Origin: SZUA-36 sp963704855
GTDB lineage: Bacteria; Pseudomonadota; Gammaproteobacteria; Xanthomonadales; SZUA-36
Direction: 5' to 3'
DNA length: 64,000 bases
NCBI GenBank assembly: GCA_963704855.1
Contig: CAVPHY010000002.1
Location: forward strand, 558,001-622,000
A program made the translations under genes and the position numbers. Below are positions 29,093 through 37,994 of this stretch, piece by piece (the first letter of the stretch is position 1; each line of letters opens with the position of its first letter). The notes under the pieces were generated by a model. The model did no database searches and had not been told where the DNA came from. It was given only the letters and a program-made list of their open reading frames with translations.

Positions 29093-29156
29093 GCCAGTCT
29101 CCAAAAACAACTGCTGTTAAATTTTAAAAAATACTTAATAACCAATATCATATCAA

Positions 29157-29232
<76 letters not shown>

Positions 29233-29299
29233 CAAATCATAAAAGCAATCTGACTTCATTGCGTCACGCTCTTTACCCATCGCTCCAAGCCGGATAATT

Positions 29300-29374
29300 T
29301 GGAGCGGGTGATGGGGATCGAACCCACATAATCAGCTTGGAAGGCTGATGTTCTACCATTGAACTACACCCGCC
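29300..29374 (-). tRNA. tRNA-Gly (anticodon TCC)
   Basis: 75 bases with encoded CCA. Acceptor GCGGGTG/CACCCGC; anticodon arm ATCAGC-CTTCCAA-GCTGAT; T loop GTTCGATCC. The 3' end CGCTCCA is complemented by the trailer just downstream (TTGGAGCG at 29288-29281 on the minus strand), giving an 8-bp hairpin that includes the CCA end. Confidence 0.97.
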
Positions 29375-29424
29375 TTAACTTCCAAAACCTGAACAAACCT
29401 CAGGGTTTCTTCACCATCAAACGA

Positions 29425-29509
29425 TGGTGGAGGGGGGAGGATTCGAACCTCCGAAGGCATAGCCAGCAGATTTACAGTCTGCCCTCGTTGACCGCTTGAG
29501 TACCCCTCC
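29425..29509 (-). tRNA. tRNA-Tyr (anticodon GTA)
   Basis: 85 bases, class II with a long variable arm and encoded CCA. Acceptor GGAGGGG/CCCCTCC; anticodon arm GCAGA-CTGTAAA-TCTGC; T loop GTTCGAATC. It is first of the tRNA-Tyr, Gly, Thr, tufB unit. Its CACCATC 3' end can pair with GATGGTG in the trailer (29418-29412). Confidence 0.97.
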
Positions 29510-29525
29510 GTCAAGCAAGCCGGGT

Positions 29526-29555
29526 ATTGTCCCTTAGCCAACGTGCGACTGTCAA
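29526..29555 (-). promoter_or_regulatory. Stable-RNA-type promoter of tRNA-Tyr/Gly/Thr-tufB
   Basis: Minus strand: TTGACA at 29555-29550, an 18-base spacer, GACAAT at 29531-29526, followed by a GC-rich discriminator (ACCCGGC). tRNA-Tyr begins 16 bases after the -10 element. A perfect -35 with a GC-rich discriminator is typical of stringently controlled tRNA promoters; stringent control is inferred. Confidence 0.7.
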
Positions 29556-29607
29556 TACATCACGGGCGATTTACCCGAATTTAGCCGCCACCATTCTGCG
29601 GCCTGAC

Positions 29608-30699
29608 TTACACGTTGAATCGAAAATGCATGACATCGCCTTCCTGGGTGATGTATTCCTTACCCTCAAGGCGAAGTTTTCCGGCTTCTTTCGCACCGTG
29701 CTCACCGCCGAACTTGATGAAATCATCGAATGCAGTCACCTCGGCACGTATAAAGCCACGCTCAAAATCGGTATGAATCCGGCCCGCAGCATTGGGTGCG
29801 GTCGCACCCCGGGTAACTGTCCATGCCCTGACTTCCTTTTCACCCGCAGTGAAAAACGTCAACAGATCCAACAGGGCATAACCTGCTCGAATGACACCTG
29901 CCAGACCCGATTCCTTCAAACCAAGCGCGGCCAGGAACTCCTGCCTTTCCTCGCGATCGAGTTGCGCAACCTCGGCCTCAATTGCCGCACATACGGGCAC
30001 GACCCTGGCGTTTTCGCCGCTGGCATACTGCCTGACCTGGTCAAGCAATGGGTTGTTTTCGAACCCGTCTTCAGCAACATTGGCGATATACTCTACCGGC
30101 TTCATTGTCAGCAGATTCAGGTCTTTCAACTGTTTTTTCTGTTCCTTATCAAGCCCCAGGTTGCGGGCGTTGCCGGTTTCGCTGAGGCTGGTCATGACCT
30201 TTGTCAGTAACGCGACCCGGGCCAGCGCATCCCTGTCGCCACTGCGGGTTTGTTTTTCCGCTTTTTGCAGCGCCCGCTCGACGCTATCCATATCCGCAAG
30301 CGCAAGCTCGGTATTGATGATCTCGATATCGGAGATCGGATTAACCTTGCCGGAAACGTGAATTACATCATCATTTTCAAAACAGCGCACCACGTGAGCA
30401 ATCGCATCCGTTTCCCTGACGTGCGACAGAAACTTGTTACCCAGGCCTTCGCCTTTTGAGGCACCGGCAACCAGACCGGCAATATCCACGAACTCCATGG
30501 TCGTGGGCAGCACCCTTTGAGGCTTAACAATGGCGGCCAGTTGGTCCAGACGCAGATCCGGCACTGGCACGATACCAACATTCGGATCAATGGTACAAAA
30601 CGGGTAATTCTCCGCGGCAATACGGGATTCCGTCAACGCATTGAACAAGGTGGACTTGCCCACATTTGGCAGTCCGACAATCCCACATTTAAAACCCAT
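29608..30699 (-). CDS. ychF: Redox-regulated ATPase YchF (OLA1 family)
   Basis: 363 residues, the family length. The G domain begins MGFKCGIVGLPNVGKSTLFN. Its G4 motif differs from NKXD in this family, which is why YchF prefers ATP. The C-terminal TGS domain contains FFTAGEKEVRAWTV. YchF associates with ribosomes and negatively affects oxidative stress responses in E. coli. It follows pth by 14 bases, as usual. Confidence 0.96.
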   Translation of the reverse strand: MGFKCGIVGLPNVGKSTLFNALTESRIAAENYPFCTIDPNVGIVPVPDLRLDQLAAIVKPQRVLPTTMEFVDIAGLVAGASKGEGLGNKFLSHVRETDAIAHVVRCFENDDVIHVSGKVNPISDIEIINTELALADMDSVERALQKAEKQTRSGDRDALARVALLTKVMTSLSETGNARNLGLDKEQKKQLKDLNLLTMKPVEYIANVAEDGFENNPLLDQVRQYASGENARVVPVCAAIEAEVAQLDREERQEFLAALGLKESGLAGVIRAGYALLDLLTFFTAGEKEVRAWTVTRGATAPNAAGRIHTDFERGFIRAEVTAFDDFIKFGGEHGAKEAGKLRLEGKEYITQEGDVMHFRFNV

Positions 30700-30713
30700 G
30701 ATCTATATCCAGT

Positions 30714-31316
30714 TCAATTGACCGGCGACTCTTCACCGGTATGTAAGTCTTTGATGGCCTTTGAAACATTACCCGCGAGCAGGTCCGGCATGACGTTCAT
30801 GGCATCGCCAATAGCATGCATGATCTGCTGCTCCTGATCGGCCGGCGGCCGGCTTAATACATAGGCGGTGACAGCATCCTTGAAACCCGGGTGACCAATA
30901 CCGATTCGTAAACGTAAAAAATCCGTATTGTCGAGATGCCTGAATATATCCCGCATACCGTTGTGGCCACCATGACCCCCACCCTTTTTCAGACGCGCGG
31001 TCCCGGGGGGGAGATCAAGATCATCGTAGGCAACCAACAGGTTTTCAGCGCTGACATTGTAGTAGTCCATTAACGCCCTGACAGCCTGGCCACTGTGGTT
31101 CATAAAAACAACCGGTTTTGCGAGAATACAGTCTTTCCCGTAAACACTGCCTTTACAAATTTCGGCAGACACCTTTGCCTGTAACCTGAGCCGGGCGTCA
31201 CCCGCCACTGCCCCGTTATGCAGGGCGTCCAAAAACCAAAACCCGGCATTGTGCCGGGTTTGGCTGTACTTGGAGCCGGGGTTACCGAGGCCAACAATGA
31301 GGAGCAGTCCGGACAA
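30714..31316 (-). CDS. pth: Peptidyl-tRNA hydrolase
   Basis: 200 residues. The start is a TTG at 31316 with AGGA 6 bases upstream; no ATG fits the conserved N-terminus (LLIVGLGNPGSKY). Catalytic residues N12 and H22 are present in GNPG and TRHNAG, and the aspartate-containing AYDDLDLPPG loop follows. Pth frees tRNA from peptidyl-tRNA that drops off ribosomes. It lies two bases after the rplY stop, so the weak start may be translationally coupled. Confidence 0.95.
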   Translation of the reverse strand: MSGLLLIVGLGNPGSKYSQTRHNAGFWFLDALHNGAVAGDARLRLQAKVSAEICKGSVYGKDCILAKPVVFMNHSGQAVRALMDYYNVSAENLLVAYDDLDLPPGTARLKKGGGHGGHNGMRDIFRHLDNTDFLRLRIGIGHPGFKDAVTAYVLSRPPADQEQQIMHAIGDAMNVMPDLLAGNVSKAIKDLHTGEESPVN

Positions 31317-31318
31317 TA

Positions 31319-32020
31319 TCAGTCCTGTCTGGTGTCTTCCCTATCGTCTTCGTCTCCGTCTTCGCCTTCGACCTCGCCATCAACTGCATCTTCAAGCAGA
31401 TCTTCCTCATCAACTTCCTCACCTTCACCCTGTGATTCCCTGATGACAGACGTGTTGGCAATCATGATTTCGTCCGCGTCTTCCGTTGCCATTGCAGGAA
31501 TTTCAACTCCCTCAGGCGGTATGACATCGGACAGCATCACAACCCCGCCCGCTTTCAGACCGGAGAGATCCACTTCCAGGAACTCAGGCAGATTGCGCGG
31601 CAAGGCCTCGATTTCAATTTCCGTCACCAGGTGCTGAATAACAACACCGGAAGCCTTACCCGCTTCGGACTCGTCTTCACCGGTGTAGTGAATCGGCACA
31701 TACATACGCAGGATCTCTTCATCGGATACACGCATGAAGTCAAGGTGTAGAATTTGCGCCTTGAAGGGATGGTACTGTATATCACGGACAACGACTTTCT
31801 GCGTTCGGCCGTCAGAAACCTTTATCTCCAGGATGCTTGAGAAAAAAGATTCCCGTTCAGTGGCATGCTTCAGTGGGCCGTGCTCGATTTTCAAGGTGGC
31901 CGGATCTTTACGGCCACCATAAACTACGGCGGGGACCATACCCTGATGACGCAGGCGGCGGCTCGCACCTTTCCCTACATCCTCACGGATTTCCGCGTTG
32001 ATAATGTTTAAATCTGTCAT
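31319..32020 (-). CDS. rplY: 50S ribosomal protein L25, long (CTC/TL5) form
   Basis: 233 residues from the ATG at 32020 (MTDLNIINAEIRED), with GAGGAATACC upstream. The open frame extends 37 codons further but does not look like protein there. The N-terminal L25 domain binds 5S rRNA. A second TL5-type beta domain follows (about residues 100-185). The tail of about 50 residues is very acidic (EEVDEEDLLEDAVDGEVEGE). Between prs and rplY lie 222 bases with a TATAAT at 32151-32146 but no matching -35. Confidence 0.94.
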   Translation of the reverse strand: MTDLNIINAEIREDVGKGASRRLRHQGMVPAVVYGGRKDPATLKIEHGPLKHATERESFFSSILEIKVSDGRTQKVVVRDIQYHPFKAQILHLDFMRVSDEEILRMYVPIHYTGEDESEAGKASGVVIQHLVTEIEIEALPRNLPEFLEVDLSGLKAGGVVMLSDVIPPEGVEIPAMATEDADEIMIANTSVIRESQGEGEEVDEEDLLEDAVDGEVEGEDGDEDDREDTRQD

Positions 32021-32242
32021 GGTATTCCTCAAAATAATAGTGTATCTGCCCTTGTGCGGAGACCCTCCGAACCCGGGCAAAAACCGTTTTAAACGGCAAT
32101 TCATCCATCCCCGCGACCAAGGGTGGCACAAAAAACTAGCCGGGCATTATAACGTATTGAAGGTGGGTGGGCGCAATACAAATTGAAATAAAATCGGGTG
32201 TTATACCCCGCGCTGGTCTTGCAACCGATGCGCCGCAGCTAA

Positions 32243-33196
32243 TTAATCGACGTAGAGGGAGCTCACTGACTCCCCGTGCGCCATGCGGCGGATGGTTTCT
32301 GCCAGCATTTGCGCGACACTCAATAGACGGATCTTGCCACATTGCTGCGCCGCAACACTCAAGGGAATGGTATCGGTGACGACGAGTTCATCCAGCTCGG
32401 ATTTGACAATATTGTCAATTGCAGGCCCTGACAGCACCGGATGCACACAATAAGCCACCACCCGCTTGGCGCCATGTTCCTTGAGGGCGCTGGCAGCGGT
32501 ACAGAGTGTACCCGCTGTGTCGACCATGTCATCCACCATGACACAATTTTTACCTTCAATATCACCAATGATGTTCATGACTTTCGCAACATTGGCGCGT
32601 GGCCGGCGTTTATCGATGATGGCCAGTTCCGAATCCAGACGTTTGGCGATTGCCCTGGCCCTTACCACACCGCCCACGTCCGGTGATACAACAACCAGGT
32701 CTTCGCCCCCCTGGTGTTGCCAGATATCTGCCAGCGTCAATGGCGAGGCGTAGACGTTGTCCACGGGGATATCAAAGAAACCCTGTATCTGATCAGCATG
32801 CAAGTCGATCGTGATCACGCGGTCCGTACCCACGGTGCTGATCATCTTGGCTGCGACCTTGGCAGTAATCGGCACACGTGCAGACCGGGGCCGGCGATCC
32901 TGTCGGGCATATCCAAAATACGGGATTACGGCCGTGACCCGGGATACGGAAGCACGTTTCAGGGCATCCACCATAACCAGTAATTCGATAAAGTTATCGG
33001 CGGTTGGCGCGCAGGTTGGCTGTATGAGGTAAATGTCCCGACCACGAACGTTTTCCATGATCTCGACTAAAACTTCGCCATCGCTAAACCGGTCAACAAT
33101 GGCTTTGCCCATGGGCACGCCGAGTTCACGTGCAATGTCATTTGCCAATTTTAGATTGGCATTACCTGCGAAAATCATCAGGGACGCAACGGCCAT
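32243..33196 (-). CDS. prs: Ribose-phosphate pyrophosphokinase
   Basis: 317 residues. It makes PRPP from ribose 5-phosphate and ATP for purine, pyrimidine, His, Trp and NAD synthesis. The signature DLHADQIQGFFDIPVDN and the PRPP loop VMVDDMVDTAGTLC are intact. GGTGAGACA precedes the ATG at 33196. The gene lies after tRNA-Gln in the classical lolB-ispE-tRNA-prs row. Confidence 0.97.
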   Translation of the reverse strand: MAVASLMIFAGNANLKLANDIARELGVPMGKAIVDRFSDGEVLVEIMENVRGRDIYLIQPTCAPTADNFIELLVMVDALKRASVSRVTAVIPYFGYARQDRRPRSARVPITAKVAAKMISTVGTDRVITIDLHADQIQGFFDIPVDNVYASPLTLADIWQHQGGEDLVVVSPDVGGVVRARAIAKRLDSELAIIDKRRPRANVAKVMNIIGDIEGKNCVMVDDMVDTAGTLCTAASALKEHGAKRVVAYCVHPVLSGPAIDNIVKSELDELVVTDTIPLSVAAQQCGKIRLLSVAQMLAETIRRMAHGESVSSLYVD

Positions 33197-33237
33197 TGTC
33201 TCACCACCTGGACTGAGTTATTTGTCGTTTTAAGAAA

Positions 33238-33314
33238 TGGCTGGGACGGCAGGACTCGAACCTGCGAATGCGGGGATCAAAACCCCGTGCCTTAGCCAAC
33301 TTGGCGACGTCCCA
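33238..33314 (-). tRNA. tRNA-Gln (anticodon TTG)
   Basis: 77 bases with encoded CCA. Acceptor TGGGACG/CGTCCCA; anticodon arm CGGGG-TTTTGAT-CCCCG; T loop GTTCGAGTC. It sits between ispE and prs, a conserved position in gammaproteobacteria. Its 5' end is adjacent to a 10-bp tandem repeat. Confidence 0.97.
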
Positions 33315-33342
33315 ATCGTTTTCAATCGTTTTCAATCGTTTA
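33313..33342. repeat. Three tandem 10-bp repeats beside tRNA-Gln
   Basis: CAATCGTTTT occurs three times in a row (the third ends in A instead of T). The first copy overlaps the last two bases of the tRNA-Gln 5' end. The array lies in the 31-base spacer between ispE and the tRNA. It may reflect replication slippage at the tRNA boundary; no function is evident. Confidence 0.7.
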
Positions 33343-33345
33343 TAT

Positions 33346-34209
33346 TCACAACTCTTCGGACAATCTGTCCAATAAAAATGATTTGTCTACCCCGCTGACA
33401 AGCCGAACATTATATCGGCATTCTAATTCGCTTGCTGCGTTGATTGCAGTTTTTTTATCATCAAATGACAAAAAAAACGTGCTGCCGGTGCCACTCATGT
33501 GGGGCTGACCCCAGGCGGATAAATCCTGCACAACCGTTTTAAGTTCCGGGTGCATCATTAAGGCCACAGCTTCGCAATCGTTCCGGCCAGGCCGCAGGCT
33601 GAGCGATGACATATCTGCCGGTAATGAATCACGCTTGAGCAATGGATGACGGAAAACTTCTGCGGTGGAAATACTCACGCCCGGAAAAAGAAGCACGTAA
33701 AAACCTGGCCCGATGGACACTGCTTGCAGCTTTTCGCCCCGCCCTTCAGCCAACGCACTGTAGCCGTTGACAAACACCGGTACATCGGCGCCCAGTTCCA
33801 GGCCCAGTGCAGCGAGTTGTTGCCGCGTGATACCCAGTGACCATAACCGGTTCAAGGCGCACAGCACCGTTGCGGCATCTGAACTGCCACCTCCAAGACC
33901 CGCCCCCATCGGTATTCGCTTGAGCAATTCAATCTGCACACCTTTTTTAACCCCAAAGCGATTTTTCAGCAACTGTGCGGCCCGTAGGCAGATATCGTCC
34001 GATTCCGGAATGCCATCAACAGGATTGGCCCGGCTGATTTGCCCGCTTTCATTGACATCAAACCGCAGCTCGTCACCCCAATCCAGCAACTGAAACAGGG
34101 TTTGTAAATCGTGATATCCATCCGGGCGACGCCCCGTAATGTGCAGGAACAGATTCAGCTTGGCCGGAGCAGGCCAAAATCCGTCCCTGGTTTCAGTTCG
34201 AGGGATCAC
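33346..34209 (-). CDS. ispE: 4-diphosphocytidyl-2-C-methyl-D-erythritol kinase
   Basis: 287 residues. A GHMP kinase that phosphorylates CDP-ME in the MEP isoprenoid pathway. The substrate-binding APAKLNLFL and the ATP loop PMGAGLGGGSSDAATV (residues about 90-105) are intact. The frame opens with a GTG at 34209, overlapping the last 17 bases of lolB. A less convincing alternative would start later, but the conserved N-terminus argues for this one. Confidence 0.95.
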   Translation of the reverse strand: MIPRTETRDGFWPAPAKLNLFLHITGRRPDGYHDLQTLFQLLDWGDELRFDVNESGQISRANPVDGIPESDDICLRAAQLLKNRFGVKKGVQIELLKRIPMGAGLGGGSSDAATVLCALNRLWSLGITRQQLAALGLELGADVPVFVNGYSALAEGRGEKLQAVSIGPGFYVLLFPGVSISTAEVFRHPLLKRDSLPADMSSLSLRPGRNDCEAVALMMHPELKTVVQDLSAWGQPHMSGTGSTFFLSFDDKKTAINAASELECRYNVRLVSGVDKSFLLDRLSEEL

Positions 34210-34825
34210 GGCTCACATCCATCTGCCAGCGACTGACAGCCAATTTGACCCGGTAACGATCCCGTGTTGCATTCAAACGGACTGGCAACTCCAAGGCGCC
34301 GACTGAATCATAACGGGTGAAATCCACATCCCAGCCAAACTGACGCAGGCTGATCAGCAGGCCATCAGGTCCAATCAGTTCTTTTTCAGCCATTCCGGGC
34401 GCTGCAAGGCCCCGCACCCACCATTGCAACGCTTCCAGCGGCACGGGCCAGCCCATGTGCTCCTGGATCAACTCGCCCACGCCCGCCGCAGCCTGTTCTG
34501 TCCCATCCGCCATCTTCAGCAGCGCACCCTCCGGTCCGATTTGCAAATGCCATGCACCACGCCCCATGGCTCCATGAAAAGCAAGCTCACTGCGACCGGG
34601 CTTGACATCCCACTGTAATCTGCCACTACCGCCCTGATCGCCGTCATCCAGTGAAATCTTACCTGTCATACCCCATTCAGCACTGTCTTTGAGCACCGCT
34701 GTGCGTTCCTGGTAGGCTGAAATATTGGCGAGATCTGGCGCCTTTACAGGAACAGCGGTGCAGGCATTCAGGAAAAGAACCAGGAAAAAGGGCCAATACC
34801 ACCGCGTTAGAACAGTTTGCGTCAA
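34193..34825 (-). CDS. lolB: Outer-membrane lipoprotein insertion protein LolB
   Basis: 210 residues. A lipoprotein signal peptide (FFLVLFLNAC) puts the lipidated cysteine at residue 22. The mature part has the LolB beta-sheet pattern (WGMTGKISLDD, SGRLQWDV, LAFHGAMGRGAWHLQ). LolB receives lipoproteins from LolA and inserts them in the outer membrane. The start is a TTG overlapping the upstream stop as TTGA, with GGTGAG 5 bases before, so coupled translation is likely. Confidence 0.9.
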   Translation of the reverse strand: MTQTVLTRWYWPFFLVLFLNACTAVPVKAPDLANISAYQERTAVLKDSAEWGMTGKISLDDGDQGGSGRLQWDVKPGRSELAFHGAMGRGAWHLQIGPEGALLKMADGTEQAAAGVGELIQEHMGWPVPLEALQWWVRGLAAPGMAEKELIGPDGLLISLRQFGWDVDFTRYDSVGALELPVRLNATRDRYRVKLAVSRWQMDVSRDPSN

Positions 34826-36558
34826 GGCAACTCACCAAATCGCTGCATGGTGCTGATCAGTATTTCGTTGTCGCTTTCCAATTCGAGACCCAACTGCCAA
34901 GTGGTGCGCGCCTCATCTTCCTGCCCACGAACCCACAGTACTTCTCCGAGGTGCGCGGCGATCTCGGCATTGCGCAGCATTCTCCAGGCTTCCCGCATAT
35001 AGGTCTCGGCTTCAGCCAATCGCCCGAGCCGGTAGGAAATCCAGCCCATGCTGTCGATAATGGACGGGTCGTCAGGTTGCAACTCGTAGGCCAGCAGGAT
35101 CAACTCCTCGGCTTCATCGTATCGATCTGTCAGGTCGGCCAATGTGTAACCCAGGGCGTTAATTGCCGCCGCGTTGTCCGGGTCGAAAGAGATAATCTGG
35201 CGTAAGTCATTTTCAGCCATCTCAAGCTGACCCATGCCGACTGCGAGTAACGCACGTGTATATCTCACCGGTATATCATCGGGCAAGGCTCCCAGGGCGG
35301 AATTCAGAACCTCGAGTGCCTCGTCCGTGTTGCCGGCATCCTGAAGTATTTGTGCTTCGGCCTGGTAACTTTGAGATTTGAGTTCAGTGTCAGCCCGGAT
35401 CCTGAGTTGCGCAAGCAGGTTCCTGGCTCCCTCGATATCGCCGAGACCCGCCAGCAGGAATGCCTGGCGCATGATGGCGCGGATCGATTTTTCACCGGTG
35501 ACCTGGCCGTACCAGTCGATGGCCTCACGCGGGAGATCAAGCAACTCGGCACTTTGTGCAGCCTGGAAAGCGGCTTCTGACTTGTCGTCGTATTCCACGG
35601 CAGAAAAGCCAGCATACAAGACCTCTGCACTTTCATGGTCGCCGGCGTCGATTGAAAAAATTATCCGGGCGAACCTCATGTCGGGGGTATCCGGCAATTG
35701 TGCTAAAACCGCCTGCGCAGCCGTGAGGTCATCACTTCGCTTTAAAAGCTCCGCATAGGCCAGCGCTATTTGTAAATCAGACGGGCTGGCCTCCCAGGCT
35801 TGCCGATAACGGTTCAAAGCCATTGATTCGTCACCAAGATTGATGGCAAGCCTGCCCGACCAGGCCAACAGGTCCGCTCTTTCCGGTTCCAGCTTTATCG
35901 CCTGGTTGGCGAGTTCAAGGGCTTCTTCCAGGTTACCGAAGTTAGCAGCGAGACGGCTGCGGGCATACAGGGCGCTGACATTCGAGCCACCGTCATTCCC
36001 TTCCAGCAGCCGTTCCAGGATCTTGTAAGCCCTGGTCTGATCTTCCACCGGCGCCAAAAGCGCGATGACAATACCCCAACCGGTTTCCGGATCATCTGCA
36101 GTCAGCCTGAGTACCCGCTCAAGCTGAAACTCGGCGCCCGCATAGTCACCCTCCTTCAGCCTGGATCCTGCAGCGAGTTCATGTGCGTCCAGGCTTTCAG
36201 GGTCCAGCATGGCCCAGCGGTCCGAGGCCAGTGCGACCAATTGCCACTCCCCGGCCGAAACAGCTACCCGGGCGGCCCGCTCGGCGATCTCGGGATCTTC
36301 TGATTTCAATGCTGCCTCAAGATAAGCAGCCGCTGCGCCGGAAAAGTCTCCTTCAGCGCCCAACACCTCCGCAGAGAAAACATGGTACATCACGTCAGGA
36401 TCAGTTGGCGGCAAAGCAGCCCCGGGTGCCCCTTCGTTTACGGATTCCACTGGCAAAGACCCCCCTTCGCCTGCCGGGCCGGATGGTGATTTCTGCGCGG
36501 TTGAGCACGACGTCATTAAAAACATGACGAAAATGAACACCCAAGGCACCCTTTTCAT
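34822..36558 (-). CDS. TPR-repeat lipoprotein of unknown function
   Basis: 578 residues from the ATG at 36558 (MKRVPWVFIF). A lipobox-like MTSC puts a lipidated cysteine at residue 18. A Gly/Pro/Ser-rich linker is followed by roughly a dozen tetratricopeptide-like helical repeats (for example DYAGAEFQLERVLRL, NAAAINALGYTLADLTDRY). This family often lies beside lolB and hemA in gammaproteobacteria; its role is not established. It is probably outer-membrane anchored and periplasmic. A start 7 codons upstream cannot be excluded, and neither has a good ribosome binding site. Confidence 0.8.
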   Translation of the reverse strand: MKRVPWVFIFVMFLMTSCSTAQKSPSGPAGEGGSLPVESVNEGAPGAALPPTDPDVMYHVFSAEVLGAEGDFSGAAAAYLEAALKSEDPEIAERAARVAVSAGEWQLVALASDRWAMLDPESLDAHELAAGSRLKEGDYAGAEFQLERVLRLTADDPETGWGIVIALLAPVEDQTRAYKILERLLEGNDGGSNVSALYARSRLAANFGNLEEALELANQAIKLEPERADLLAWSGRLAINLGDESMALNRYRQAWEASPSDLQIALAYAELLKRSDDLTAAQAVLAQLPDTPDMRFARIIFSIDAGDHESAEVLYAGFSAVEYDDKSEAAFQAAQSAELLDLPREAIDWYGQVTGEKSIRAIMRQAFLLAGLGDIEGARNLLAQLRIRADTELKSQSYQAEAQILQDAGNTDEALEVLNSALGALPDDIPVRYTRALLAVGMGQLEMAENDLRQIISFDPDNAAAINALGYTLADLTDRYDEAEELILLAYELQPDDPSIIDSMGWISYRLGRLAEAETYMREAWRMLRNAEIAAHLGEVLWVRGQEDEARTTWQLGLELESDNEILISTMQRFGELP

Positions 36559-36720
36559 GAAACAATAGTCACAATTCATGAGAGACAGGATAACTGCTTG
36601 AAGCCAGCTAACCAATCCCTGCGAGCATACTATGCTGATAATCGGGCACTGAACCGGTATCGCACCTATGCCAGACTTGAATTCACCGCAAATGACCAGC
36701 ATATTTGCTAGGTTTCTAAA

Positions 36721-36726
36721 TATAAT
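36721..36726 (+). promoter_or_regulatory. Candidate -10 element abutting hemA
   Basis: A perfect TATAAT ends 8 bases before the hemA ATG. No good -35 is found at 16-18 bases, and no Shine-Dalgarno lies between it and the ATG. If used, the mRNA would start one to three bases before the codon and be nearly leaderless. It lies in the 176-base divergent gap with the TPR lipoprotein gene. Confidence 0.3.
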
Positions 36727-36734
36727 AATTACCC

Positions 36735-37994
36735 ATGCCTCTGCTCATAACTGGAATCAGTCATCACACCGCAACGTTGGAAATTCGCGAGAAAATTGCG
36801 ATCACGCGTTTGGACTATGCAGCGCGTGTAAAAGAATTGCATGGACTCGATGGTATCGAAGAAGTGGTGGTAGTCAGCACCTGTAACCGCACCGAAATTT
36901 ACAGTATCGGCCCAAAGCAAAGCCGGCAGCAGGTTCGCCAGTGGTTGCAGGCCAAGGGCGGCTTAAGCGATGCTGAAATGGAAAAACACTGCTATGTATG
37001 CGATCGCGAGCAAGCAGTGCGCCACCTTTTCCGCGTGGCTGGCGGGCTGGAGTCATTGGTCCTGGGCGAATCTCAAATCGTTGGCCAGTTAAAAGAAGCC
37101 TGGCAGATGGCCAACGACGCCGGCGGTGCAGGAAAGGTCCTGGACCGTTTGTTTCAGCATGCCTTCGCAACCGGCAAACGGATTCGCAGCAAGACCCATA
37201 TCGGCGACCACCCGGTTTCGGTCGCCTACACAACCGTGATGCTTGCAAAGCAAATTTTCGGAGACCTGACCAGCAAGACCGTCATCCTGGTCGGCGCCGG
37301 CGAGATGATAGAGCTGTGCGGCCGCCACCTGCATGACAAGGGTCTTTCCAGCCTGATTATCGCCAACCGCAGTATCGAACGTGCGGCTGACCTGGCCGAG
37401 CAGTTCGGTGGCCTGGCTGTTTCATTAACCGACCTTCCAGGCGTATTACACAAGGCCGACATATTGATCAGTTCAACCGCCAGCCTGGAGCCTGTCATAC
37501 ACGCAGACACGGTGAAAACGGCCCTCAAGCAACGCCGCAACCAACCCATGTTCCTGGTCGATATCGCCGTCCCAAGGGACATCCACCCCGACGTCGGCAA
37601 ACTTGCGGATGTGTATCTCTACACCATTGACGACCTGCAGAAGGTCGTGGATAAAAACCTTTCCAAACGCAGCGAGGCCGCCGAGGCTGCCACCGGTGAT
37701 ATCGATGAGTCCGTCGACGAGTTCATGCGCTGGCTGAACAGCGCCCGCGCGGTCGTTTACCTGCAAAACCTGCACAAACACGCCCGTATGAACAGTGATG
37801 AACTGGTTGCCAGGGCATTGAACAAAATCAGGGCCGGGAAGGATCCGGAGAAGGTCGTAACACAGCTGGCCAATACCCTGACCAAACGAATCCTGCATTT
37901 ACCCACCACACGCTTACGCCAGGCAGCAGAGGAACAGGATGATGATCTGCTCCGGGTCGCAAACCGCCTGTTCGAACCGGAAGACGATTCATGA
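36735..37994 (+). CDS. hemA: Glutamyl-tRNA reductase
   Basis: 419 residues. It reduces glutamyl-tRNA to glutamate-1-semialdehyde, the first step of C5 haem synthesis. The N-terminus MPLLITGISHHTATLE matches the family. The catalytic cysteine is in VVVSTCNRTE (residue 50). An NADPH-binding domain follows (VILVGAGEMIELCG), then a helical dimerisation domain. The stop overlaps the prfA start as ATGA, so the two are coupled, as in many gammaproteobacteria. Confidence 0.97.
   Translation: MPLLITGISHHTATLEIREKIAITRLDYAARVKELHGLDGIEEVVVVSTCNRTEIYSIGPKQSRQQVRQWLQAKGGLSDAEMEKHCYVCDREQAVRHLFRVAGGLESLVLGESQIVGQLKEAWQMANDAGGAGKVLDRLFQHAFATGKRIRSKTHIGDHPVSVAYTTVMLAKQIFGDLTSKTVILVGAGEMIELCGRHLHDKGLSSLIIANRSIERAADLAEQFGGLAVSLTDLPGVLHKADILISSTASLEPVIHADTVKTALKQRRNQPMFLVDIAVPRDIHPDVGKLADVYLYTIDDLQKVVDKNLSKRSEAAEAATGDIDESVDEFMRWLNSARAVVYLQNLHKHARMNSDELVARALNKIRAGKDPEKVVTQLANTLTKRILHLPTTRLRQAAEEQDDDLLRVANRLFEPEDDS

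Noticed and set aside
32146..32151. TATAAT before rplY as a full promoter
   Set aside because: No acceptable -35 at 16-18 bases; kept only as a remark under rplY.
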